A stretch of 64,000 nt of DNA from Pontibacter roseus DSM 17521 (GTDB lineage: Bacteria; Bacteroidota; Bacteroidia; Cytophagales; Hymenobacteraceae), in assembly GCF_000373265.1 (NCBI RefSeq), contig NZ_KB890762.1:506833-570832 (forward strand), in the 5' to 3' direction. Below the pieces are notes generated by a model that had not been told where the DNA came from, did not search any database, and was given only the letters and a program-made list of their open reading frames with translations. Each line of letters opens with the position of its first letter. The stretch's first letter is position 1. A program made the translations under genes and the position numbers. This document shows, piece after piece, positions 20,219-27,838 of the stretch.

Positions 20219-20854
20219 CTATTTCTTTTTAGCTTCCGCTTCTTTTGGTTTGGCTGCCTCTTTTTCCTGGCTGTATTCGTTGTTCAGCCCTTCCAGCACT
20301 TCGCTGGTGATATCCAACGTAGAGTCTCCGTACAGGATGGCGCTCTGGCCTCTGGAGTACGTGAGTACCATTTTGTAGCCTCTTTCCTGGCTCAGCTTCT
20401 GCAGGTATGCCTCCACACGGTCATAGATTTTCTTCATCTCTTCCGCTTCCTCGTTGGCCAGCTGATTGCCAGTTGTCTGGCTCTGCTGCTGCAACTGCTG
20501 CTGACGCTGGGCCAGTTTTTGCTCAGTGGAGGCGCGCTGCTCCATGCTCATGTTGCCGCCCGTGCGCTGGTATTGCTGCACGTCTTTTTCAAAGGCAGAT
20601 GCTTTGGACTGGAGGTCTTTCTCGGCTTTCTCTGTTTTAGCCTGGAAACGGGAACGGGCATCTTTGAAGTACTCGTACTTATTCAGGAGGGAATCCGAAT
20701 TGATGTAAACGATGCCTTGTGGGGCAGTGGCCACGGAGTCAGAAGTGGCGGCCGAGGTAGTGGCGGTTCCAGTTGTCTGGGGTTTCTGGTCGGTGTTACA
20801 AGCCGTGATAAGAGCCGCTGCAGCTACTCCCAATACAATTTTAGATAGGTTCAC
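20219..20854 (-). CDS. OmpH/Skp-like lipoprotein
   Basis: 211 residues. Signal peptide with lipobox LITAC (Cys19), a Thr/Ala-rich linker, then the OmpH core: IVYINSDSLLNKYEYFKDARSRF, a long Gln-rich coiled coil (about 70-150) and the beta segment YKMVLTYSRGQSAILYGDSTLDIT. Skp/OmpH proteins are trimeric periplasmic chaperones for outer-membrane proteins; the lipid anchor would hold this one at a membrane. Lys/Glu-rich tail. Own terminator; monocistronic. Confidence 0.85.
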   Translation of the reverse strand: MNLSKIVLGVAAAALITACNTDQKPQTTGTATTSAATSDSVATAPQGIVYINSDSLLNKYEYFKDARSRFQAKTEKAEKDLQSKASAFEKDVQQYQRTGGNMSMEQRASTEQKLAQRQQQLQQQSQTTGNQLANEEAEEMKKIYDRVEAYLQKLSQERGYKMVLTYSRGQSAILYGDSTLDITSEVLEGLNNEYSQEKEAAKPKEAEAKKK

Positions 20855-20927
20855 AATGAATGGATTAAAGCTTTGTTGATTGTTTCAGGATGAAAATATA
20901 AGGCTTATTTTTAAAAATTCAGAATTT

Positions 20928-22247
20928 TTAATGTTTCAATACCTCCACATACGTCTCTTCGGCCTCCATTAGGCCTAGCTCGTTGATGCCCGTCAGGCGA
21001 ACGTGTTTGGTCTCATTCACCAGCACCGGGTCGTACTTGGCCACCACGCGCACATAGTTTTCTGTCCAGCCTTCCATAATGCCATCCTTCACGTCGTCTT
21101 CAAACAGCACCGTGAACTCACGTCCGATGTTCTGCTCGTAAAAGAAACGCTTCTTTTTCTCGGACAGGATGCGAAGCATGTCGGCTCGGCGGTTCCGGTC
21201 TTTGATGCTCACTTTGCCGGGCATGTCCGGGGCCATGGTGTTTTCGCGCTCCGAATAAGGGAACACGTGCAGGTAGCTCACATCCAAACCGTTGAGGAAG
21301 TTGTATGTCTCCAGGAAATCCTCTTCCGTTTCGCCTGGGAAGCCTACAATCACATCTACCCCGATGCAGCAGTGCGGCATCAGCGATTTGATTTTGGACA
21401 CGCGGTCAGCGTATAGCTCGCGCAGGTAGCGGCGGCGCATCAACTTGAGTATCTTGTTGGAGCCCGACTGCAGCGGCACATGGAAGTGCGGCATGAAGCG
21501 CTGGCTCTGGCTCACGAATTCAATGATTTCGTCTTTGAGGAGATTGGGCTCAATGGATGAGATGCGGAAGCGGTCTATACCTGCCACCTTGTCCAATTCC
21601 TGCACCAGCCCAAAGAAAGTCTCTACGCGCTCGCCATCCTGCAGACCGAAGTCACCGGTGTTCACGCCCGTCAGTACGATTTCCTTCACACCTGACTCGG
21701 CAATCTCATGGGCAGAGCGCACCACGTTGGCGATGCTGTCGGAGCGGCTGTTGCCACGGGCCAAGGGTATGGTGCAGAAGGTGCAGGAATAATCGCATCC
21801 GTCCTGCACTTTAAGGAAGGTACGGGTGCGGTCACCGAAAGAGTAGGAGTTGTGGAAGGTGTTTGCCTCGCTGATGGCGCTGGCGTATACCTGCGGCTGC
21901 TCCTTTTTCTCGAAAGTCTCCAGTATGTCGACCAACTGGAATTTCTCGGCTGCGCCCAGCACGGCATCCACTCCCGGTATTTTGCTTATCTCTTTTGGTT
22001 TGAGCTGGGCATAGCAGCCTACTATGGTGATAAAGGCATTGGGAGAATGCTTCTGTGCTTCCTTCACAATCTTGCGGCACTTTTTGTCCGCGTTATCGGT
22101 GACAGAGCAGGTGTTGATGACGTAGATGTCAGGCGTATCGGTAAACTCCACCTTCTCAAAGCCGCGCTCCTGGAAAATCCTCCCGATGGTGCTCGTCTCT
22201 GAGTAATTGAGTTTACAGCCTAGTGTATAAAATGCTACCTTTTTCAT
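20928..22247 (-). CDS. mtaB: tRNA (t6A37) methylthiotransferase MtaB
   Basis: Radical-SAM methylthiotransferase converting t6A37 to ms2t6A37 in ANN-reading tRNAs. 439 residues from MKKVAFYTLGCKLNYSE. The longer frame start at 22268 is rejected because homologues begin at MKK and the -7 box lies just upstream of the shorter start. UPF0004 cysteines are in YTLGCKLNY, VINTCSVTD and IVGCYAQ; the SAM motif is CDYSCTFC. C-terminal TRAM domain (REFTVLFEDDVKDGIMEGWTENY and on). Second methylthiotransferase in the window after MiaB. Confidence 0.95.
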   Translation of the reverse strand: MKKVAFYTLGCKLNYSETSTIGRIFQERGFEKVEFTDTPDIYVINTCSVTDNADKKCRKIVKEAQKHSPNAFITIVGCYAQLKPKEISKIPGVDAVLGAAEKFQLVDILETFEKKEQPQVYASAISEANTFHNSYSFGDRTRTFLKVQDGCDYSCTFCTIPLARGNSRSDSIANVVRSAHEIAESGVKEIVLTGVNTGDFGLQDGERVETFFGLVQELDKVAGIDRFRISSIEPNLLKDEIIEFVSQSQRFMPHFHVPLQSGSNKILKLMRRRYLRELYADRVSKIKSLMPHCCIGVDVIVGFPGETEEDFLETYNFLNGLDVSYLHVFPYSERENTMAPDMPGKVSIKDRNRRADMLRILSEKKKRFFYEQNIGREFTVLFEDDVKDGIMEGWTENYVRVVAKYDPVLVNETKHVRLTGINELGLMEAEETYVEVLKH

Positions 22248-22257
22248 AATCAGGGGG

Positions 22258-22265
22258 CAAAGATA
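22258..22265 (-). promoter_or_regulatory. -7 box of mtaB (TATCTTTG)
   Basis: Perfect TAnnTTTG on the minus strand, 10 bases before the mtaB ATG, implying a 5' leader of only a few bases. No clear -33 TTTG. Two CTATACCT copies (22360, 22395) also lie in this 150-base gap. Confidence 0.5.
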
Positions 22266-22401
22266 CAAATTTTAATTTTGAAAGAAGGAAGGCAGGGTTG
22301 GATGAATGTAAGTTTACTGCACCCTTTTTAGCCTGTCCCTATCTTGTTGCTTCCTACCGCTATACCTGATGAAAGCGTATAAATTAAGCCACTCCTATAC
22401 C

Positions 22402-24243
22402 TTATTTTCGCACGAAATCTTCGAAGGAATGCTGCATGTAGGCCTTTCCATACTCCAGTTGCCTTTCATCTACGCCTTTCCCAAGAATGATTGGTTTCTG
22501 AGACACGTTGTCAAATGACAGCACGCGACCGGGGGTGATGAAGGCGAAGCCATCGTTAAAGGCATAGAACGCAAAGTGATAGGCAGTTGGTGCCAGGATG
22601 TTACGCCCCCACTTGAATTCAGAATGGGGCAGATTGAGCTGGTAGAGCAGGGTAGTAGCGATGTCGGTCTGGCTGGCCAGTACATCCACTTGCTTGCCCT
22701 TCGTTTCCACCAGCGCACCTCCTGACAAGATGAAGGGTATCCGGAACTTGGTGCTGCGGTAGTTCGCGTCGTCATACGGCAGCGGATGGCCGTGGTCTGC
22801 TACCAACACCACCAGCGTGGAGTCCCACCAAGGCTGCTTTCGCGCCTCCTGCAGGAAGTTGCCCAGCGCCCAGTCGGTATAGTGGATGGAGTTCCGAAAC
22901 TTATCGGTCACGGTGTTGCCCGGGAACTTGGCTGGTATGGGAATCTCGAACGGCTCGTGGCTGCTCAAGGTATAGATGGTGGTGAAAAACGGCTCCTGCG
23001 CCTGGTTCAGGTCTTGCAGCACGCGCTCGAACAACACGTGGTCGTGCGCTCCCCATTTGGTGTTATAGCTCTCTTTCGGAAAATCGTGCTTATCGATGAG
23101 GCGGTCATAGCCGCCGTTCTGCAGGTAGGACCGGATGTTGGCGAACTCCAACTCGCCGCCATAGTAAAAGCTCGTGCCATACCCGTTCTGCTTGAACACC
23201 CTGCTCAGGTGGGGCAACTGCTCGGTTTTTTTAGGATTTTTGATGATGGAGGTGGTTGGCTGCACCGGATACCCACTCAGCAAGGCCACCATCCCTTTCT
23301 CGCTGCGGTCGCCGCTGGAGTACGTCTTGGTGAAGCTGATGCCCGTGGCTGCCAGGCTATCCAATTTAGGGGTGACACCCGCCTCGCCTCCCAGGCTGCC
23401 CACAAATTTAGCGGTGAAGCTCTCCAATATAATAAAGAGTACGTTGGGCCTGCTGACGGAAATTAGCTTCGGAGCATCCTGCTTTGCTGGGGTGTAGAGT
23501 TCCTCCACCAGCGCAGCTGCCTCTGGCGCCTCCATGTACTGGTAGGGGTTCTTGGTCTCCTTGTTATACTTCAGCATGGTGTCCATGAGGTTCCATGGCA
23601 TATTAAGTCCCGCGTGGTTGGCATAGGGGTTCTCAGAGAAGTACACCACGCTTTGGTTGATTGGAATCTGTTGCCAGCCCCCCCGCATAGGGAGGATGAG
23701 CACCGCCAGGAAGGCCATTGCTATACCTGCATAGCGCCATTTGGAAAAAGCCAAATGGTAATTGCGGTAGTCGAAGGTATAGCGAAACAGAAAAGAGAAG
23801 GCGACTCCGGTCAGGAGGGCAATCAGGGAAAGCAACAGGATAGGGGCCGCCGCCGCAGAGGCCGCCATCTCACCCGGCGTGTTGAGGTAGAGCAGGGGAG
23901 AAGAATCCAGCCGAAAGCCCCAATAGGTATAGAGCTCCAGGTCTACGGCCATCAGCACCGACAGCAGCGCCAGCACCACATAGGTATAATAACGGATAAA
24001 GCGACGGACCTTCAGGCCAGGGAAAAGCGTGGTGGCCAGTATCGCCAGAAACGGGATAGCACAGATATAGGAACTGAACGAAAGGTCGAGCCGGAGCCCC
24101 TTCGCGAAAATGGTCAGTATATCAGCTTGAGAAAGTTCCTGAGTACGCTTGGCGTGGTAAAGCAGAAAGATAGCCCGGGTGGCTATAAAATATAGGACCC
24201 AATACAAAAAGTAGAGAGGCTGGTAGAATAGGCTTCGTTTCAC
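22402..24243 (-). CDS. LTA-synthase-like membrane phosphoglycerol transferase / sulfatase-fold enzyme
   Basis: 613 residues. Five N-terminal membrane helices (between about residues 8 and 190), then an extracytoplasmic alkaline-phosphatase-fold domain. Metal-site segments are visible: Glu274 in FIILESF, Ser314 in SSGDRSEKG at the position of the catalytic Thr of LtaS, and VADHGHPLPYD further on. Relatives transfer phosphoglycerol or phosphoethanolamine to glycans or lipids; in Gram-negatives the substrate is likely a periplasmic glycan or lipid A rather than LTA. The start is GTG. Monocistronic. Confidence 0.85.
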   Translation of the reverse strand: MKRSLFYQPLYFLYWVLYFIATRAIFLLYHAKRTQELSQADILTIFAKGLRLDLSFSSYICAIPFLAILATTLFPGLKVRRFIRYYTYVVLALLSVLMAVDLELYTYWGFRLDSSPLLYLNTPGEMAASAAAAPILLLSLIALLTGVAFSFLFRYTFDYRNYHLAFSKWRYAGIAMAFLAVLILPMRGGWQQIPINQSVVYFSENPYANHAGLNMPWNLMDTMLKYNKETKNPYQYMEAPEAAALVEELYTPAKQDAPKLISVSRPNVLFIILESFTAKFVGSLGGEAGVTPKLDSLAATGISFTKTYSSGDRSEKGMVALLSGYPVQPTTSIIKNPKKTEQLPHLSRVFKQNGYGTSFYYGGELEFANIRSYLQNGGYDRLIDKHDFPKESYNTKWGAHDHVLFERVLQDLNQAQEPFFTTIYTLSSHEPFEIPIPAKFPGNTVTDKFRNSIHYTDWALGNFLQEARKQPWWDSTLVVLVADHGHPLPYDDANYRSTKFRIPFILSGGALVETKGKQVDVLASQTDIATTLLYQLNLPHSEFKWGRNILAPTAYHFAFYAFNDGFAFITPGRVLSFDNVSQKPIILGKGVDERQLEYGKAYMQHSFEDFVRK

Positions 24244-24248
24244 GGCTG

Positions 24249-24256
24249 CAAATATA
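24249..24256 (-). promoter_or_regulatory. -7 box TATATTTG five bases before the GTG start of the LTA-synthase-like gene
   Basis: Perfect TAnnTTTG on the minus strand. The expected transcription start is at about 24245, two bases from the GTG at 24243, so the mRNA is probably leaderless. The sequence TATATTTGCAGC is shared with the miaB promoter. Confidence 0.5.
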
Positions 24257-24361
24257 CAACATAAGTGCTGCTACATAGAACGGAACAGTTCACCCATTGA
24301 TTCACTGATGTTGCTTTTAAGTCCAGTGCGGATTTAAATAAAATAGTAGTAAATGTAAATA

Positions 24362-24412
24362 GCCCCTATAAAAACAGAGGGGCATTAGTTAAAAAGTAAA
24401 ATATTTTTTACT
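24362..24412. promoter_or_regulatory. Two inverted repeats upstream of glnN
   Basis: GCCCCT (24362-24367) pairs with AGGGGC (24378-24383). AGTAAAA (24395-24401) pairs with TTTTACT (24406-24412). They lie 90-140 bases upstream of glnN, before a near-consensus -7 box TTATTTTG at 24453-24460. Possible nitrogen-control operator or 5' structure; no known motif recognised. Confidence 0.35.
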
Positions 24413-24502
24413 ACACCCCCTTAAAAACATACCCCTCCTGCAAACAACATATTTATTTTGTCAATACCTTTGGTCAGAATTTATACCCTAACCCAAAACC
24501 CC

Positions 24503-26695
24503 ATGGCAATTCTTAGATTCAAAGCGCTGGAACTGGTAAGTCAGCGCAAACCTGCTGAGGTATCCTTACCTTCCAGCAAAATCAGTGAGTACTTTGGTGA
24601 AAACGTGTTCGGCTTCTCGGCCCTTCGTTCCACCATGTCCACTGAGAACTTCAAGAGGCTCTGCAGCACGATTGATGCCGGTGAGAAAGTAGACCGCAAT
24701 TTGGCAGATGCCGTGGCGGCTGCCATGAAGACCTGGGCCATGAGCAAAGGAGCCACCCACTATACGCACTGGTTCCAGCCACTTACAGGTTCCACTGCCG
24801 AGAAACACGATTCCTTCTTCGACCTCAGCAGCGACGGCGACGCCATCGAGAGCTTCAAGGGAAGCGCGCTCGTGCAGCAGGAGCCGGATGCCTCCTCTTT
24901 CCCGAGTGGCGGCATACGCAATACCTTCGAAGCCCGCGGCTACAGCGCCTGGGATCCCTCTTCCCCAGCTTTTTTGATTGAGAATGCCGGTACACGCACG
25001 CTTTGTATACCTACTATTTTCGTTTCCTATACCGGTGAGGCACTGGATTACAAAACGCCCTTGCTCAAGTCGCTGCACCTGCTCAACCAGGCGGCCGTTC
25101 CGGTTTGCCAGTACTTTGACAAGGATGTGGTAAAGGTGAATACCACCTTAGGCATAGAGCAGGAGTATTTCCTGGTGGACCGTGCCCTGTATGAGGCGCG
25201 CCCTGACCTAATGATGACCGGCCGTACCCTATTTGGACATGCCCCGGCCAAAGGCCAGCAGTTAGAGGACCATTACTTCGGCTCCATTCCGAGCCGTGTG
25301 CACTCCTTTATGGTTGATTTTGAGAAAGCCGCTTTTAAACTGGGTATACCTTTGAGAACCCGCCACAACGAGGTGGCTCCCAACCAGTTTGAATGCGCTC
25401 CTACTTATGAAGACGCCAACCTGGCCGTAGATCACAACCAACTGCTTATGGACATTATGGACCGTGTGGCAGAGCGCCATGGGTTGAAGGTGTTGCTGCA
25501 CGAAAAGCCTTACAAAGGCGTGAACGGCAGCGGCAAACACAACAACTGGGCCATGAGCACGAACACCGGCGTGAACCTGCTTTCCCCCGGCAAGAAACCA
25601 AAAGAGAACCTACAGTTCCTGACCTTCTTTATCAACACCGTCATGGCGGTACACAAGCATGCTGATTTGCTGCGCGCCAGCATCGCCTCGGCCAGCAACG
25701 ACCACCGTCTGGGTGCCAATGAAGCGCCACCGGCTATTATGTCGGTATTCGTGGGGCAGCAACTGACGGCTGTGCTCGAAGAACTGGAGCGTACGGCCAA
25801 GGTACCTATGGAAAAAGGTGACAACATGTACCTGAAACTAGGTATAGACAAAATTCCTGAAATCCTGCGCGACAACACCGACCGTAACCGTACCTCGCCA
25901 TTTGCCTTCACCGGCAACAAGTTTGAGTTCCGGGCGGTAGGCTCTTCCGCCAACAGCTCTTCTTCCATGACAGTACTCAACACCATTGTGGCTGACCAAC
26001 TCATGCATTTCCGTATCGCAGTCGATAAGTTGATTGAGGAAAAAAACATGAAGAAGGATTTAGCCATCATCCAGGTGCTGCGTGAGTATGTAGTAGCTTC
26101 CAAGGCCATTCGCTTCGAAGGAAACGGCTATTCAAAAGAGTGGGAGGACGAAGCCGCAACCAGAGGTTTGTCCAACATTAAATCGACGCCTTTGGCTCTG
26201 GATGTATACGAGCGTGATGAGGTGAAGGAACTGTTCACGCGCCACGGCATCCTTTCAGAGAAGGAACTTTGCGCCCGCCACGAGATTTTGCTGGAGGAGT
26301 ACATCAAGAAAATCCAGATTGAGTCCCGCGTGATGGGTGACCTGGCCATGAATCACGTTATCCCGACAGCCGTCGCTTACCAGAATAAACTCATCCAAAA
26401 CATTCGCGGTTTGAAAGACTTGGGGATGGAGGAGGAGTACATGGAAACCACGATTGAGTCTATCAAGCGTATCTCCAGACACATCAAAAACATACAGGTG
26501 AACGCGGTGGAGATGATTCAGTCCCGCAAGCAGGCCAACAAGATAGAGGACGTGCGGGAGCGAGCCATCTATTACAACGAGAAAGTGCTAAGCTATTTCG
26601 AACCTATCCGCACCAGCGTAGACAAGCTCGAACTGATGGTGGATGATGAGGATTGGCCACTGGTGAAATACCGTGAGCTGATGTTCAGACGCTAA
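24503..26695 (+). CDS. glnN: Glutamine synthetase type III (GSIII/GlnN)
   Basis: ATP-dependent ligation of ammonia to glutamate in the cytoplasm. 730 residues from MAILRFKALE; an earlier in-frame Met at 24458 would add 15 residues and overlap the promoter region. GSIII proteins are ~720-730 residues, against ~450 for GSI. GSIII signatures visible are IEQEYFLVD, RHNEVAPNQFE, HEKPYKGVNGSGKHNNWA and NRTSPFAFTGNKFEFRAVGS. Type III is characteristic of Bacteroidota and cyanobacteria. Transcribed alone, with a strong terminator shared with the convergent gene. Confidence 0.96.
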   Translation: MAILRFKALELVSQRKPAEVSLPSSKISEYFGENVFGFSALRSTMSTENFKRLCSTIDAGEKVDRNLADAVAAAMKTWAMSKGATHYTHWFQPLTGSTAEKHDSFFDLSSDGDAIESFKGSALVQQEPDASSFPSGGIRNTFEARGYSAWDPSSPAFLIENAGTRTLCIPTIFVSYTGEALDYKTPLLKSLHLLNQAAVPVCQYFDKDVVKVNTTLGIEQEYFLVDRALYEARPDLMMTGRTLFGHAPAKGQQLEDHYFGSIPSRVHSFMVDFEKAAFKLGIPLRTRHNEVAPNQFECAPTYEDANLAVDHNQLLMDIMDRVAERHGLKVLLHEKPYKGVNGSGKHNNWAMSTNTGVNLLSPGKKPKENLQFLTFFINTVMAVHKHADLLRASIASASNDHRLGANEAPPAIMSVFVGQQLTAVLEELERTAKVPMEKGDNMYLKLGIDKIPEILRDNTDRNRTSPFAFTGNKFEFRAVGSSANSSSSMTVLNTIVADQLMHFRIAVDKLIEEKNMKKDLAIIQVLREYVVASKAIRFEGNGYSKEWEDEAATRGLSNIKSTPLALDVYERDEVKELFTRHGILSEKELCARHEILLEEYIKKIQIESRVMGDLAMNHVIPTAVAYQNKLIQNIRGLKDLGMEEEYMETTIESIKRISRHIKNIQVNAVEMIQSRKQANKIEDVRERAIYYNEKVLSYFEPIRTSVDKLELMVDDEDWPLVKYRELMFRR

Positions 26696-26722
26696 TTCTG
26701 GCTTTCCTATACCTACTACCGC

Positions 26723-26753
26723 AAAGAGAGCACCCGACCAGGGTGCTCTCTTT
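26723..26753. terminator. Bidirectional terminator between glnN and the 26.8-kb gene
   Basis: Perfect 13-bp stem AAAGAGAGCACCC (26723-26735) with 26741-26753, loop GACCA, A run on the left and T run on the right. Confidence 0.85.
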
Positions 26754-26755
26754 GT

Positions 26756-27118
26756 TTAGTGCCGGTTCCTCATCCAACCGATGACCTCGCCTGCTACTTT
26801 TGCCAGTATGAGCGGGAGCAGCACGACAGCCAAGCCCACGGCAATCACCGGCCGAAGGCCCAGACGCATGATGAGTTTCCGGACCACCTTCCCACGCAAC
26901 TCGTCGAGCAGGAAGCGTCCAGCCTTCGTCATGGGCTTGCCCTTCAGCACTTCCTGTACCTCCCGCCAGTTTCCGCGCTCAATCTGCCGCCTCAGGAAGC
27001 CCAGCACGGTGTCTTTGGTGATAAAGACAGCCTCACTGAACTGCTCCTGACGCATCCTGGCCCACTGCATGAGGGCACGCAGCCTAGCGTCCGTATCCTT
27101 GGGTATGAAAGTACTCAT
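26756..27118 (-). CDS. Small hypothetical protein with C-terminal membrane helix
   Basis: 120 residues from MSTFIPKDTD. The frame is open further upstream to 27160, but that would overlap the preceding oxidoreductase gene, whereas 27118 leaves a 13-base gap. The N-terminal ~80 residues are helical and charged (RLRALMQWARMRQEQF, VLGFLRRQIERGNWREVQEVL). One helix at about 95-112 (PVIAVGLAVVLLPLILAKV) is a likely membrane anchor. I do not recognise the family. Probably co-transcribed with the oxidoreductase gene and ended by the shared terminator. Confidence 0.6.
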   Translation of the reverse strand: MSTFIPKDTDARLRALMQWARMRQEQFSEAVFITKDTVLGFLRRQIERGNWREVQEVLKGKPMTKAGRFLLDELRGKVVRKLIMRLGLRPVIAVGLAVVLLPLILAKVAGEVIGWMRNRH

Positions 27119-27131
27119 GTGTATCATTAGT

Positions 27132-27650
27132 CTAGTTTTTTCTGTCTTTGCCAGGACCACTATGTAGAAATTCCGCGCCCGTCATCCCTTTAACGTTTAT
27201 TTCTGAAGTTCTACGATACATAGAGAAAATAAATTCCATACCAAAGTATTTGGAGGTCAAACGGAATGGCTCTTCGAAGCCCAAAGGCAGTTTCTCTTCT
27301 GCACCTAACGCCAGCAGGAACGTCTGCTTTCCTTTCATCTTTCTCCCTATGGCTTTCTGTGTCGTGACCAAATCCGTCAGTCGGTCAAAGAACACTTTCA
27401 GGACGCCGCTCATGGCATACCAGTACACCGGCGTGGCGAACACCAGCTGCTGGTGTTGCAGCAGCAACTCCACTACTTGCATGAAATCATCGTCTTCTGG
27501 GTATTGCCCGTCGTAACGGTAGTGGGCGACAGAATAGTCAAGGAGGTCCACCACGGTAGCAGAGCCTCCCGGGAATAGCGTACGGACGAATTGGCTGGTG
27601 TCACCAGCTTTGCGCGAACTGCCCAGCAAGATGAGTGGTTTGACTGACAT
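27132..27650 (-). CDS. NAD(P)H-dependent flavin oxidoreductase (flavodoxin fold)
   Basis: 172 residues. Flavodoxin-like FMN-binding fold: the phosphate loop LLGSSRKAGDTSQF at about 6-19 and the second loop FATPVYWYAMSGVLKVFFDRL (first part of the NADPH-dependent FMN reductase signature). Probably reduces quinones, azo dyes or free flavin; the exact substrate cannot be told. Divergent from ispG across a 188-base gap rich in AGGTATA palindromes. Confidence 0.82.
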   Translation of the reverse strand: MSVKPLILLGSSRKAGDTSQFVRTLFPGGSATVVDLLDYSVAHYRYDGQYPEDDDFMQVVELLLQHQQLVFATPVYWYAMSGVLKVFFDRLTDLVTTQKAIGRKMKGKQTFLLALGAEEKLPLGFEEPFRLTSKYFGMEFIFSMYRRTSEINVKGMTGAEFLHSGPGKDRKN

Positions 27651-27651
27651 G

Positions 27652-27703
27652 CTATACCTGGTATACTTCGAAAAGAGCGACAGGTATACGCTAGCTATAC
27701 CTG
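27652..27703. repeat. Two perfect palindromes built from the GGTATA motif
   Basis: TATACC-T-GGTATA (27654-27666) and CAGGTATA (27681-27688) inverted against TATACCTG (27696-27703) with a 7-base spacer. Both are exact. They sit just upstream of the oxidoreductase start and in the divergent promoter region of ispG, so they could be operators or the most compact form of the dispersed repeat. Confidence 0.65.
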
Positions 27704-27838
27704 CAGACGAACACTAAAATACAAAAACCCGCCGACTTGTGTCACTTTGGAATAATGGTGTTAAATTTACAGGTATGGCCCAATGAACAAAGCCAGCCTG
27801 ACATTAGTTAAGAGAACGAAGCACCAGCTTACGCTTTT

